Below, in pieces: positions 1-7,481 of a stretch of 19,455 bases of DNA; the stretch's first letter is position 1; each line of letters starts with the position of its first letter. Under the pieces are notes generated by a model. It had not been told where the DNA came from, did no database searches, and saw only the letters and a program-made list of their open reading frames with translations. The stretch spans positions 1 to 19,455 of the forward strand of contig JAEWMT010000096.1 of assembly GCA_023393095.1 (NCBI GenBank), written 5' to 3'. This stretch comes from Bacillota bacterium. GTDB taxonomy: Bacteria > Bacillota > Clostridia > Lachnospirales > Lachnospiraceae. A program made the translations under genes and the position numbers.

Positions 1-50
1 GCGGTAACGTATGGAGCTGATTGTTACTAATAGGTCGAGGGCTTGACCTA
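1..50 (+). rRNA. 23S ribosomal RNA, 3' end (partial)
   Basis: The first ~50 bases match the highly conserved 3' end of bacterial 23S rRNA. They contain the block TTACTAATAGGTCGAGGGCT, which lies just before the mature 3' terminus in Firmicutes. The gene enters from outside the window, so only the tail is seen. The exact 3' end is estimated at about base 49-50 by analogy with other 23S genes. Plus-strand orientation is fixed by the motif. Confidence 0.95.
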
Positions 51-68
51 AAAAGGTTTGCAGTTAAG

Positions 69-86
69 AGAATTCTAACGAATTCT
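69..86 (+). other. Post-23S hairpin in rRNA operon trailer
   Basis: A 7-bp perfect stem AGAATTC / GAATTCT with loop TAAC lies about 20 bases after the 23S end. It may be a processing or stabilising hairpin of the pre-rRNA trailer. The role is inferred and only the pairing is seen. Confidence 0.4.
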
Positions 87-143
87 TAGGATGGAACATT
101 TTCGTGTGTAGGTTTTAGTCAATTAAATATGGTAAATTAGAAG

Positions 144-172
144 CTCAAAACTGAATAGTTTTGAGTTTTTTT
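144..172 (+). terminator. Rho-independent terminator of the rRNA operon
   Basis: The stem CTCAAAACT / AGTTTTGAG (9 bp, loop GAAT) is followed directly by seven T. It sits ~95 bases after the 23S end with no 5S rRNA gene in between, so this rRNA operon appears to end with 23S. Confidence 0.85.
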
Positions 173-301
173 ATTTATATGGGAAGAGGCAAATTATTTA
201 TGATTGAATAACTCTGATTTTATGATTCTTTTATTATACAAGGCATAGAATTATTATGCGATATCAGTAGCTAAAAAAAGGGAATAGATTACTTTAAAGT
301 A

Positions 302-329
302 TAAAAGAATACAAAAATAATGCCGATAT
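302..329 (+). promoter_or_regulatory. Candidate sigma-D/sigma-28 (motility) promoter
   Basis: GCCGATAT at 322-329 equals the -10 element of classical sigma-D promoters such as B. subtilis hag. TAAA at 302-305 supplies the -35 with a 16-base spacer, against a usual 15. The next intact gene downstream is a chemotaxis CheW gene, which fits a motility regulon. However, its start is ~320 bases away and it has its own sigma-A-like promoter. The elements are seen; promoter activity is inferred. Confidence 0.45.
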
Positions 330-359
330 AACATAATAAGCCTATTTTCTGAAAGTAAA

Positions 360-604
360 ATGAAAATTTATCGTACTTTTGCTCCCTTTACAAAATATAA
401 AATTAACACTATAATGAAGATAGAAGAAATATGTAGTAACGAAAGGCAGAAAGTAGAAATATAAATTATAGTACAGCCTATGATTACAAAGATTCTTTTT
501 GTGTGAAGCAAAACCAAAATCACAGAGAACCCGAGACATGTATGCGTGAAATTATATAGTATGCTTAATTTCTATGCATCATTTGTTACAGTTTTGCCAA
601 AGGG
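360..604 (+). pseudogene. Possible decayed flgM-like gene
   Basis: A 34-codon reading frame opens at ATG 360 (MKIYRTF...) and ends in ...QKVEI at TAA 462-464. The -1 frame then reads ...STAYDYKDSFCVKQ...HREPE...REII up to a stop near 559. A third frame reads ...NFYASFVTVLPKG and stops near 604. Anti-sigma-28 factors (FlgM) commonly run 'K-[VL]-E-I-S ... DYQ.A ... RE.KV..I ... V.A..V', so the pieces appear in FlgM order but spread over three frames. A sigma-D-type promoter directly upstream would also fit flgM. The similarity is weak and judged by eye; the stretch may equally be non-coding. Apart from this and the promoters, I see no intact gene in 173-649. Confidence 0.22.
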
Positions 605-623
605 CTGACTTAATAAATATAAT
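594..623 (+). promoter_or_regulatory. Sigma-A-type promoter of the cheW gene
   Basis: TTGCCA (594-599) and TATAAT (618-623) are separated by 18 bases. The predicted start of transcription is near 630, giving a leader of ~20 bases that contains the GGAGGG ribosome binding site at 638-643. Confidence 0.5.
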
Positions 624-649
624 GATAGATGATAAATGGAGGGATACCT

Positions 650-1156
650 ATGGAGAAGGATATGGCAAATGGCATGGAGACAAATGAAATCGAAATTCTT
701 GAATTCAAAGCAGGTGGAAATTCGTATGGCATTAGTGTAAGTGATATCAAAGAAATTTTAACATATGATAAGAGGCCTACGCCAGTGCCAAATTCAAATC
801 CAGTGATTGAAGGCATCTTAATGCCGAGAGACTTTTTAATTCCGGTAATAGATCTGAAGAAGTATTTAGAACTTTCAGATATTGACCCAAATAAAAATGA
901 AATGATTATTGTAACAGGAATCAATGATATGAATATAGCGATTCATGTTGATAGCGTTACAGGCATACATAGGCAATTATATTCTGATATTAAGAAACCG
1001 GGTAAAGTAATCAGTACAAGTCAGAAATTTGCTATCACCGGTATGATTAAGATGGGAGATAAAATTATTGAAATTATTGACCTCAGAAGAGTAATTACTA
1101 ATATTAATCCGGACATTAATACAGATATGGAAGAAGTATTAATAAATATGGCTTAA
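650..1156 (+). CDS. cheW: CheW-like chemotaxis adaptor protein
   Basis: This 168-aa protein has a single CheW domain over nearly its whole length. CheW adaptors link methyl-accepting chemotaxis receptors to the CheA kinase under the membrane. Family features seen are an N-terminal 'EILEFKAGGNSYGISV' strand region, the 'I.EIL' helix and 'P.....VIEGILMPRDFLIPVIDL', matching the conserved 'G....RG..iPVidL' of CheW. A C-terminal '...IIEIIDLRRV' closes the fold. No receiver domain follows, so it is CheW rather than CheV. The ATG at 650 is chosen over an in-frame ATG at 629 because GGAGGG (638-643) lies 6 bases before it. The gene has its own promoter just upstream and is followed after 71 bases by the zinc-ribbon protein gene. 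The rest of a chemotaxis operon is not in this window. Confidence 0.85.
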   Translation: MEKDMANGMETNEIEILEFKAGGNSYGISVSDIKEILTYDKRPTPVPNSNPVIEGILMPRDFLIPVIDLKKYLELSDIDPNKNEMIIVTGINDMNIAIHVDSVTGIHRQLYSDIKKPGKVISTSQKFAITGMIKMGDKIIEIIDLRRVITNINPDINTDMEEVLINMA

Positions 1157-1227
1157 TACTTGCAGATGAATGATATTACTACTATATGATAAAATTTTAC
1201 TTACTTACTAAATTGGGCGGTGCTTGA

Positions 1228-3018
1228 ATGGCAAATTGTAAATTATGTAAAACGAATATTCCTAATGGAGAAGAATATTGTAAAGATTGTCTTGATAAGA
1301 CGAATACAAAATCAAATGAGTCTTACTTGGATAGCTTATTAAATTCTGTCCAAGAAAGCGCACCGACAATAGACACTATTTACAAGAAAAGAAATGATAT
1401 AGAAATCGAAGAATCAGATAATAATCAGAATATCGAAGAAGAATCAGATTTTCGGGAAGAAGATATTTTTAAATTTGACTTAGAAGATATAGAAGACCTA
1501 AATCAATTTGATTTTAATAACGATTTGAAGGATTTTAATGAAGAATTTTCAATAAATAATGAGGATTTATTTGGTGAAACCTTATATCCAGCTGATGCTG
1601 ATGAAATCAATAATCAATTATTTGAACCAGTTAAAGAAGATATATTAACAAATAATATAAGTGCGAATGAAATCAATGATTTTAGTGAAGAGGATTCTTA
1701 TGAAACCGATTTAAATAGCATATTAAATCAATTAGAAGACATTCAAAGCAATCAGGAAAGTATTGTTGGTGATGAAAATAAAATATTACCTAGCAATAAT
1801 GAAATACAAGAAGAATTAGCAGAGAACTCAGATAATAAGCAGAAAGATTCAGAGCAGCCATATCAAGCTGTTGAGGATTATCAGGAGGAATTGGAACAAG
1901 TGGCGGATGATGACTTCTTAAGCCTTCTGAACCAGATATCTGATGATGATCCTGTGGCGGAGGATATTAAGGCTATTGGTGATTTAATGAATGGAATCCC
2001 GCTTGAACCTTCTATGGAATCCACCATGCCAAGTGATGTTGGAGAAGTCTTTTCGGATGCACTAAAAGTTGTCTCTAATTTGAATGATCCGAATGTTAAT
2101 GAAGGTGAACTCCCAAATCAAATATTAGATAAAGAAAAAAAGAAAGAAAAGAAGAAAAAGGAAAAGAAAAGTAAAAAAACTAACAAGAACCTGGATGCAC
2201 AAGAATCCGAAGAAAAACCAAAAACAGGACTTTTTCATCGGCTTTTTGGGAATGTCGAGGATAAAAGTGATTCTAAAAAGGCAAAATTACCTCCTGAAGA
2301 TTTGGAGAATTCTGAACCTGATAAGGTAAATAAAGCAAAATCAAAAAAAGCAAAAAAAGGTAAAGTATCTGTAGATAAAAATGAATCAGAAGGCAAAGAC
2401 GGTGATACCGCTAAAAATAAAAAGATCAAAAAAGCTAAGAAGAAAGAAAAAAAGGACAAGAAGCCTAAATCAACAGATGTAATCCAAGTTATCGATGTAA
2501 TTGATGAGGATACGGGAAGGATTAATCGTTTAGGAGCATCCATAGTATTTGTTTTCTTCGGTCTTCTTGCTTTGCTGATCTATGTCGGAACCAATGCTGC
2601 GTCCTATACACAGAGTATCCAACACGCCACGACATATTTTAACAGTAAAAAATACACAGAGGCATACGAAGAAGTGTATGGCATCAAGGTGGCGGATAAG
2701 GATGTAGAAATATATAGTAAAATCATGACAGTAATGTATGTTAATAAACAATTAAATTCATATAATAATTATTGTTCAATAAAAGATTATCCTAATGCTC
2801 TTGATTCTTTATTAAAAGGATTAAAAAGGTATGATAAATACATAGAGTATGCTACCTTTCTTGGAATAAAGACGGATATGAATTATGTGAGAGGTCAGAT
2901 TCTTGCTGAACTTAATAATAAATTTGACCTACCGGAAAAGGATGCTCTAAGCATTATGAGTATTAATAATAAGAAAGAATATAGTTTAAAAATATATGAT
3001 GTTGCGCAAGCAAATTAA
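1228..3018 (+). CDS. Unrecognised zinc-ribbon, acidic/lysine-rich single-pass membrane protein
   Basis: 596 aa; I do not recognise a named family. Residues 1-25 form a zinc-ribbon-like motif with Cys4, Cys7, Cys18 and Cys21 (CxxC-x10-CxxC). Residues ~40-300 are very acidic and rich in Asn/Gln/Asp/Glu, so probably disordered. Residues ~305-425 hold several lysine-rich blocks (KEKKKEKKKKEKKSKK and similar). One hydrophobic segment lies at ~437-455 (SIVFVFFGLLALLIYVG), and ~140 residues with tetratricopeptide-like helical character follow. There is no signal peptide, so the Cys ribbon and charged tail are probably cytoplasmic and the C-terminal part outside. The charge pattern (acidic, then basic, then membrane) is unusual. 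The start at 1228 has a weak GGGCGG-type ribosome binding site. It lies between cheW and hisH (29-base gap) on the same strand. Function unknown. Confidence 0.8.
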   Translation: MANCKLCKTNIPNGEEYCKDCLDKTNTKSNESYLDSLLNSVQESAPTIDTIYKKRNDIEIEESDNNQNIEEESDFREEDIFKFDLEDIEDLNQFDFNNDLKDFNEEFSINNEDLFGETLYPADADEINNQLFEPVKEDILTNNISANEINDFSEEDSYETDLNSILNQLEDIQSNQESIVGDENKILPSNNEIQEELAENSDNKQKDSEQPYQAVEDYQEELEQVADDDFLSLLNQISDDDPVAEDIKAIGDLMNGIPLEPSMESTMPSDVGEVFSDALKVVSNLNDPNVNEGELPNQILDKEKKKEKKKKEKKSKKTNKNLDAQESEEKPKTGLFHRLFGNVEDKSDSKKAKLPPEDLENSEPDKVNKAKSKKAKKGKVSVDKNESEGKDGDTAKNKKIKKAKKKEKKDKKPKSTDVIQVIDVIDEDTGRINRLGASIVFVFFGLLALLIYVGTNAASYTQSIQHATTYFNSKKYTEAYEEVYGIKVADKDVEIYSKIMTVMYVNKQLNSYNNYCSIKDYPNALDSLLKGLKRYDKYIEYATFLGIKTDMNYVRGQILAELNNKFDLPEKDALSIMSINNKKEYSLKIYDVAQAN

Positions 3019-3047
3019 TATCCGTATAAGTAAAGGAATGTGATAAA

Positions 3048-3653
3048 ATGATAGCTATAATTGATTATGATGCAGGTAATTTAAAAAGTGTGGAGAAGGC
3101 TTTCATTCATTTAGGAGAAGAAGCGGTTATTACAAGAGATAAGCAGATTATTTATCAAGCGGATAAAGTTATTCTTCCCGGAGTTGGAAGCTTTGGCGAT
3201 GCTATGAATAAACTATATCATTATCAATTAATAGATCCGATAAAAGAAGTTGTTGCTAAGGGAACCCCATTTTTGGGTGTTTGTTTGGGACTGCAGCTTC
3301 TCTTTGAACGTAGTGATGAAAGTGATGGAATAGAGGGACTTTCCATATTAAAAGGAAATATTATTAAGATTCCGGATTGTGAAGGACTTAAAATACCGCA
3401 TATGGGGTGGAATTCATTATCTATGAAACCAGATGCTAAACTGTTTAAAGGAATTGCCGAACATTCCTATGTCTATTTTGTTCACTCCTATTATTTGAAG
3501 GCAGAGGATGAAGCAATTGTAGCCGCAACAACCCATTACAGTACATTAATTCATGCTTCTGTAGAGAAGGATAATGTATTTGCTTGCCAGTTCCATCCGG
3601 AAAAAAGCGGTGAGGTAGGACTTACAATATTAAAGAATTTCGCAGCATTATAG
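3048..3653 (+). CDS. hisH: Imidazole glycerol phosphate synthase, glutamine amidotransferase subunit
   Basis: 201 aa, the usual HisH length. HisH hydrolyses glutamine and channels ammonia to HisF, which makes imidazole glycerol phosphate and AICAR in histidine synthesis. Class I amidotransferase features are present: N-terminal 'IDYDAGNLKSV', oxyanion region 'ILPGVGSFGDAM', nucleophile elbow 'GVCLGLQLLFE' with Cys79, and 'FHPEKSG' with His183 and Glu185 completing the triad. The ATG at 3048 follows an AAAGGAATGTGA-type ribosome binding site. The partner hisF follows after a 119-base gap containing a hairpin. Other his genes are not present here. Confidence 0.96.
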   Translation: MIAIIDYDAGNLKSVEKAFIHLGEEAVITRDKQIIYQADKVILPGVGSFGDAMNKLYHYQLIDPIKEVVAKGTPFLGVCLGLQLLFERSDESDGIEGLSILKGNIIKIPDCEGLKIPHMGWNSLSMKPDAKLFKGIAEHSYVYFVHSYYLKAEDEAIVAATTHYSTLIHASVEKDNVFACQFHPEKSGEVGLTILKNFAAL

Positions 3654-3689
3654 GTTGTTTCAAAGATTAGAGAGATTAATTTTTTTCAA

Positions 3690-3715
3690 AAAGTGAATGA
3701 GAATCAATTCACTTT
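3690..3715 (+). other. Hairpin in the hisH-hisF gap
   Basis: A perfect 9-bp stem AAAGTGAAT / ATTCACTTT has an 8-base loop. No T-run follows on the plus strand, so it does not look like a complete terminator. It may adjust expression of hisF relative to hisH, for example by stabilising mRNA or partly blocking transcription. This role is inferred. Confidence 0.4.
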
Positions 3716-3772
3716 ATAAATATTATGCTGCCGCCCAAATCAGCAAGATTTCGGGAGTATGGAGGGTTTCGT

Positions 3773-4534
3773 ATGTTTACAAAAAGAATTATTCCTTGTT
3801 TGGATGTACATAACGGCAGGGTAGTAAAGGGAATCAATTTTGTGAATCTTCGTGATGCAGGAGATCCAGTCGAAGTAGGTGCAGCTTATGACAGAGCGGG
3901 TGCTGATGAACTCGTATTCCTGGATATCACAGCTTCCTCCGATGCGAGGACTATCAAAATCGATATGGTTAGAAGAGTAGCAGAAACGGTATTTATCCCA
4001 TTTACAGTAGGTGGAGGTATCCGTACAGTTGAGGATTTTAAAATAATTTTGAGAGAGGGAGCAGATAAAATTGCGGTCAACACGGCAGCGATTTTGAATC
4101 CTTCTTTAATCAGTGAAGCAGCAGATAAATTCGGCAGTCAATGTGTAGTTCTTGCAATAGATGCAAAAAGAAGAGCTGACGGCTCTGGTTGGAATATCTA
4201 TAAGAATGGCGGACGTATTGACATGGGAATCGATGCCGTTGAATGGGCTATGAAGGCATGTGAACTGGGTGCAGGTGAGATACTACTTACAAGTATGGAC
4301 TGTGATGGTACAAAGGATGGATATGATCTGGAATTGACAAGGATCATTTCTGAAAATGTACCAGTACCTGTTATTGCTTCCGGCGGTGCCGGTACTATGG
4401 AGCATTTTTATGATGCTCTGACAACCGGAAAGGCGGATGCAGCCTTAGCAGCATCTCTGTTCCATTATAAAGAAATGGAAATTATGGACTTAAAACATTT
4501 TCTGAACAAAAAAGGTGTCAGTGTAAGACTATAA
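3773..4534 (+). CDS. hisF: Imidazole glycerol phosphate synthase, cyclase subunit
   Basis: 253 aa, a typical HisF (beta/alpha)8 barrel. It uses ammonia from HisH to cyclise PRFAR into imidazole glycerol phosphate, releasing AICAR. Catalytic residues are in place: Asp11 in 'RIIPCLDVHNGRVVKG' and Asp130 in 'VLAIDAKR'. Phosphate-binding motifs 'FTVGGGIRT' and 'VIASGGAG' are also seen. The start is set at ATG 3773 because GGAGGG (3761-3766) lies 6 bases upstream and the protein then begins MFTKRIIPCLD like other HisF. The longer in-frame start at 3725 has no such signal. It follows hisH and precedes ung. Confidence 0.96.
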   Translation: MFTKRIIPCLDVHNGRVVKGINFVNLRDAGDPVEVGAAYDRAGADELVFLDITASSDARTIKIDMVRRVAETVFIPFTVGGGIRTVEDFKIILREGADKIAVNTAAILNPSLISEAADKFGSQCVVLAIDAKRRADGSGWNIYKNGGRIDMGIDAVEWAMKACELGAGEILLTSMDCDGTKDGYDLELTRIISENVPVPVIASGGAGTMEHFYDALTTGKADAALAASLFHYKEMEIMDLKHFLNKKGVSVRL

Positions 4535-4616
4535 GTTCAATCATTGTTTTGGTTCATCGATATACTGTATTCTTTAACAGTAATTCGGGTTGATCAACGA
4601 AAAGAGGAATTTTACT

Positions 4617-5291
4617 TTGAGCGTAATAAATAATGATTGGTTGGATGAAATAGGGAATGAATTCAAACAACCATATTATAGAGAATTATATCAGTTTATA
4701 AAATCAGAATACAGCGGCGCTGTAATATATCCCAGCGCTGATGATATCTTTAATGCATTTCATTTTACTCCGTTAAGTAAGGTGAAGGCGGTGATACTTG
4801 GTCAAGATCCTTATCATAATGAAGGGCAGGCGCATGGCTTATGTTTTTCAGTGAAGCCCGAGGTGGAGATTCCACCGTCTTTAGTCAATATATATCAAGA
4901 GCTTCATAATGATATGGGATGTTACATACCAAACAACGGATATCTGGAAAAATGGGCAAAACAAGGGGTGCTGTTGCTGAATACCGTATTAACGGTTAGA
5001 GCCCATCTGGCGAATTCTCATCGGGGGAAGGGATGGGAGAAGTTTACGGATGCTGTTATTCAGGCTATTAATGCACAGGATCGTCCTGTAGTATTTCTTC
5101 TGTGGGGGAGACCTGCACAGATGAAAAGAAATATGTTGGATAACCCCAAGCATTTGATATTAGAAGCACCTCATCCAAGCCCGCTATCAGCATATCGAGG
5201 ATTTTTCGGATGTAGGCACTTTAGTAAGACAAATGATTTTTTGGAAAGTAATGGAATAACTCCAATCGATTGGCAGATTGAGAATCGATAG
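4617..5291 (+). CDS. ung: Uracil-DNA glycosylase
   Basis: 224 aa with a TTG start. Family 1 UDG removes uracil from DNA after cytosine deamination or dUTP incorporation, starting base-excision repair. The water-activating motif 'GQDPYHNEGQAHGLCFS' carries the catalytic Asp at residue 64 from this start. The C-terminal 'HPSPLSAYRGFFGCRHF' provides the catalytic His and the DNA-intercalating loop, and 'LLLNTVLTV' is also typical. The start is TTG 4617 because AGAGGA (4603-4608) lies 8 bases before it, and N-terminal 'NDWL' then falls near the start as in relatives. An upstream TTG at 4590 would overlap that ribosome binding site. A strong terminator follows. Confidence 0.95.
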   Translation: MSVINNDWLDEIGNEFKQPYYRELYQFIKSEYSGAVIYPSADDIFNAFHFTPLSKVKAVILGQDPYHNEGQAHGLCFSVKPEVEIPPSLVNIYQELHNDMGCYIPNNGYLEKWAKQGVLLLNTVLTVRAHLANSHRGKGWEKFTDAVIQAINAQDRPVVFLLWGRPAQMKRNMLDNPKHLILEAPHPSPLSAYRGFFGCRHFSKTNDFLESNGITPIDWQIENR

Positions 5292-5322
5292 GCTCCTGCG
5301 TATTAACGTAAGGAGCTTTTTT
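5292..5322 (+). terminator. Rho-independent terminator after ung
   Basis: GCTCCT (5292-5297) pairs with AGGAGC (5311-5316), with a short inner CGT/ACG pairing, followed by six T. It begins one base after the ung stop codon. Confidence 0.85.
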
Positions 5323-5323
5323 G

Positions 5324-5443
5324 TTTCATAGGAAATTGCGTCCTATGAAATAAAAAGCACTCCGTGCAGGATGCGCACCTCGCGGTAAGGAAGTATGTTA
5401 CTACGTAACCCGCTCGGGCGCGGAGAATGTGCGCGCACATTCT
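5324..5443. repeat. GC-rich folded intergenic element, candidate dispersed repeat
   Basis: This block is far GC-richer than its flanks and is almost wholly base-paired. TTTCATAGGA (5324-5333) pairs with TCCTATGAAA (5341-5350). CTCCGTGC (5360-5367) can pair with GCGCGGAG (5418-5425, one G-T). Inside that, GCGG (5382-5385) pairs with CCGC (5410-5413) and GTTAC (5397-5401) with GTAAC (5405-5409). A perfect 20-base palindrome, AGAATGTGCGCGCACATTCT, closes it at 5424-5443, followed by a T-rich run. It could be a dispersed palindromic repeat, a small structured RNA, or a complex terminator. No reading frame is evident. The rest of 5444-5553 holds only AT-rich leader of the permease gene. Confidence 0.5.
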
Positions 5444-5553
5444 TTATTTTTATTTGTTGTATATTTTGGAATGTATTTCTTAATTTATGAAATAATAACG
5501 GTATGAATAAATGAATTGTATTTCATAGAAATCTACTTGCTTGGAGGTATCAT

Positions 5554-7083
5554 ATGAAAAAACATGAAAAAGGTCTATCAGCTTGGCAACTTACCATGAT
5601 GGCGCTGGGATCTGTCATTGGCGGATCCTTCTTTTTGGGATCTGCAGTCGCAATTCAGGCAGCAGGGCCCGCTATTGTTATATCTTACATTTTAGGCGCT
5701 ATCTTAATATATTTTATCTTATTTGCTCTATCGGAAATGACAGTAGCTAATCCTAATTCCGGTTCTTTTTATACCTTTACGGCTCAGGTTTTTGGTCCTG
5801 GAGCAGGTTTTGTTGTAGCTTGGGTCTATTGGACAGGTATGATTTTTGCAATGTCCAGTGAGGCAACAGCGGCGGCTATTCTAATCAAGGAATGGTATCC
5901 AAGACTTTCTATTCCTGTTGTCGGCAGTATAACTATAATTGCTGTAACTTTAGTAAATCTTTTGGGAGCGGAAAGACTTAGTAAGCTGGAAAGCAGCCTT
6001 TCAGTTATAAAGGTGTCTGCTATAATTGCTTTTATTATAATAGCTTTATTATTGATTGTCGGAGCAATTGGTAGTCGGGGAGCAGTCGGAGTGGGAGAAC
6101 TGACAAGGGAGCCCCTTGCACCGGGCGGTGTAAGAAGTGTTGCAGGAAGTATGTTAATTGTTGTATTTGCATATGCAGGATTTGAGGTTATCGGTCTGGC
6201 TGCATCTGAAGTATCTGATCCTCATAAAACAATTCCAAAGGTAATTGCTAATACAGTTATTTGTCTGGTGGGATTATACATCCTGTCTATCGTAGTTTTA
6301 CTTCCGTTAATACCAACAGATCAGCTAACAGAGAGTGTTAGCCCTATGGTAGCAGCGCTCAGCCGATGGGGAATGGGATGGGCTGGCAAGGTAATTAACT
6401 TTATTTTAGTAACAGCGATATTATCAACTATGTTGGCTTCCATGTTTGGCCTAGGCAGAATGATGCGTTCGGTTGCTGATGATGGACATGCCCCCAAATG
6501 GTTGAGAGATAAGACAGATGTACCATATCGCGGCATTCTTTTTTCAGGTTTTGCGATGCTTACAGGTCTGGGACTTGGCCTTTTATTCCCCAGTGTCTAT
6601 CTTTTCTTAATCAGCTCCGGAGGCTTTGCAACACTCCTCACCTATGCAGCAATTATGGCTACGCATATCCGCTTTCGTAAATGTAATGGATGTCCTCCAA
6701 ATGGTAAATGCCAGATGCCAGGTTTCCCAATAACTTCATGGCTTGCACTAATTGCTTTAATTATTATAATTTTAAGTATGCCTTTTATACCCGGACAAAC
6801 CTCCGGGCTGGTTACAGGTATTTTAATGACGATTGCATTTGCTGTAATTTATATGATTATGAAGGTTCTAGGTAAAGCGGAAAAAAAGAGGGAGGGAAAT
6901 GAAATAAGCAATCAGATATACCGTACAAGGTATTCCAATGAATTTTCTGAAGAATTTACAAGAAATGATATCAAAAAGGTTAGTGAAAAAAATAAAGAGA
7001 ATAAAAATGACGTTTCTTGCCGATCGTCTGATGGAGATGCTAATAAGGAGAATAATAACTCCGATGAAGAATATAAACAATAA
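5554..7083 (+). CDS. APC-superfamily amino acid permease
   Basis: 509 aa integral membrane protein with about 12 hydrophobic segments up to residue ~445. The N-terminal signature 'LSAWQLTMMALGSVIGGSFFLGSAVAIQAAGPA' is the first-helix substrate and ion binding region of APC transporters. 'FAYAGFEVIGLAASEVSDPHKTIPK' is the conserved helix-6 region with the E-[VA]-x-[DN]-P motif. It probably imports amino acids coupled to protons or sodium; the substrate is not readable. A Cys-rich loop 'CNGCPPNGKC' lies between two late helices. After ~residue 445 comes a highly charged tail of ~60 residues rich in Lys/Glu/Asn. GGAGG ends 6 bases before ATG 5554. A 15-base tandem repeat begins within the last codons and crosses the stop. 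Confidence 0.88.
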   Translation: MKKHEKGLSAWQLTMMALGSVIGGSFFLGSAVAIQAAGPAIVISYILGAILIYFILFALSEMTVANPNSGSFYTFTAQVFGPGAGFVVAWVYWTGMIFAMSSEATAAAILIKEWYPRLSIPVVGSITIIAVTLVNLLGAERLSKLESSLSVIKVSAIIAFIIIALLLIVGAIGSRGAVGVGELTREPLAPGGVRSVAGSMLIVVFAYAGFEVIGLAASEVSDPHKTIPKVIANTVICLVGLYILSIVVLLPLIPTDQLTESVSPMVAALSRWGMGWAGKVINFILVTAILSTMLASMFGLGRMMRSVADDGHAPKWLRDKTDVPYRGILFSGFAMLTGLGLGLLFPSVYLFLISSGGFATLLTYAAIMATHIRFRKCNGCPPNGKCQMPGFPITSWLALIALIIIILSMPFIPGQTSGLVTGILMTIAFAVIYMIMKVLGKAEKKREGNEISNQIYRTRYSNEFSEEFTRNDIKKVSEKNKENKNDVSCRSSDGDANKENNNSDEEYKQ

Positions 7084-7115
7084 ATATATAAACAATAAAT
7101 ATATAAACAATATAC
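7071..7115. repeat. 15-base tandem repeat across the permease stop codon
   Basis: The unit ATATAAACAATAAAT occurs at 7071-7085 and 7086-7100 exactly. A degenerate third copy follows (7101-7115). The permease TAA at 7081-7083 lies within the first copy. It resembles polymerase-slippage duplication. The AT-rich sequence to ~7170 continues with looser AATAAA-type repeats and no gene. Confidence 0.7.
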
Positions 7116-7315
7116 AATAAATAATAAACTAATAAATAATCAATAAATCAACAAATAAATATTAAACTAATAGACCATATATATAGCCAAAACTTATTTC
7201 CATATAGCTTTTGAACATTGTTTGGGTCTGCTTATTCTAAACCATGTTACTTACTCATAGATTTCTCGATTCTTTTATTAATCGCTTATCATTGTAATAT
7301 TTTATAATAGAACAA

Positions 7316-7385
7316 CGGACTATATTGCATGGAATCAGTGACAAAAGTCATATCATAATGATCTGATTCAGTACAATATAGTCCG
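7316..7385. terminator. Branched inverted repeat between convergent genes
   Basis: CGGACTATATTG (7316-7327) pairs perfectly with CAATATAGTCCG (7374-7385). Inside, GAATCAG (7332-7338) pairs with CTGATTC (7363-7369), and two small hairpins follow (TGAC-AAAA-GTCA at 7339-7350 and ATCA/TGAT within 7352-7362). It lies between the plus-strand permease and the minus-strand CBS protein gene, so it may stop transcription from both sides. T-runs are poor on both strands. It could also be a small non-autonomous insertion. The rest of 7116-7481 is AT-rich and I see no gene. Confidence 0.45.
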
Positions 7386-7481
7386 CTAAAAATAAATATA
7401 GGTATTTGTAATATATATAATTATTAATAATGAATTCCGATATTTATCGATATATCTTTCTTTACATAATCTGTAATATAA

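Noticed and set aside
342..539. 65-codon minus-strand reading frame rich in Phe and Tyr
   Set aside because: No ribosome binding site or homology recognised; composition is what random AT-rich DNA gives. It also overlaps the possible flgM remnant.
610..924. Minus-strand frame opposite cheW
   Set aside because: It lies fully opposite a well-supported CheW gene, with no start signal of its own.
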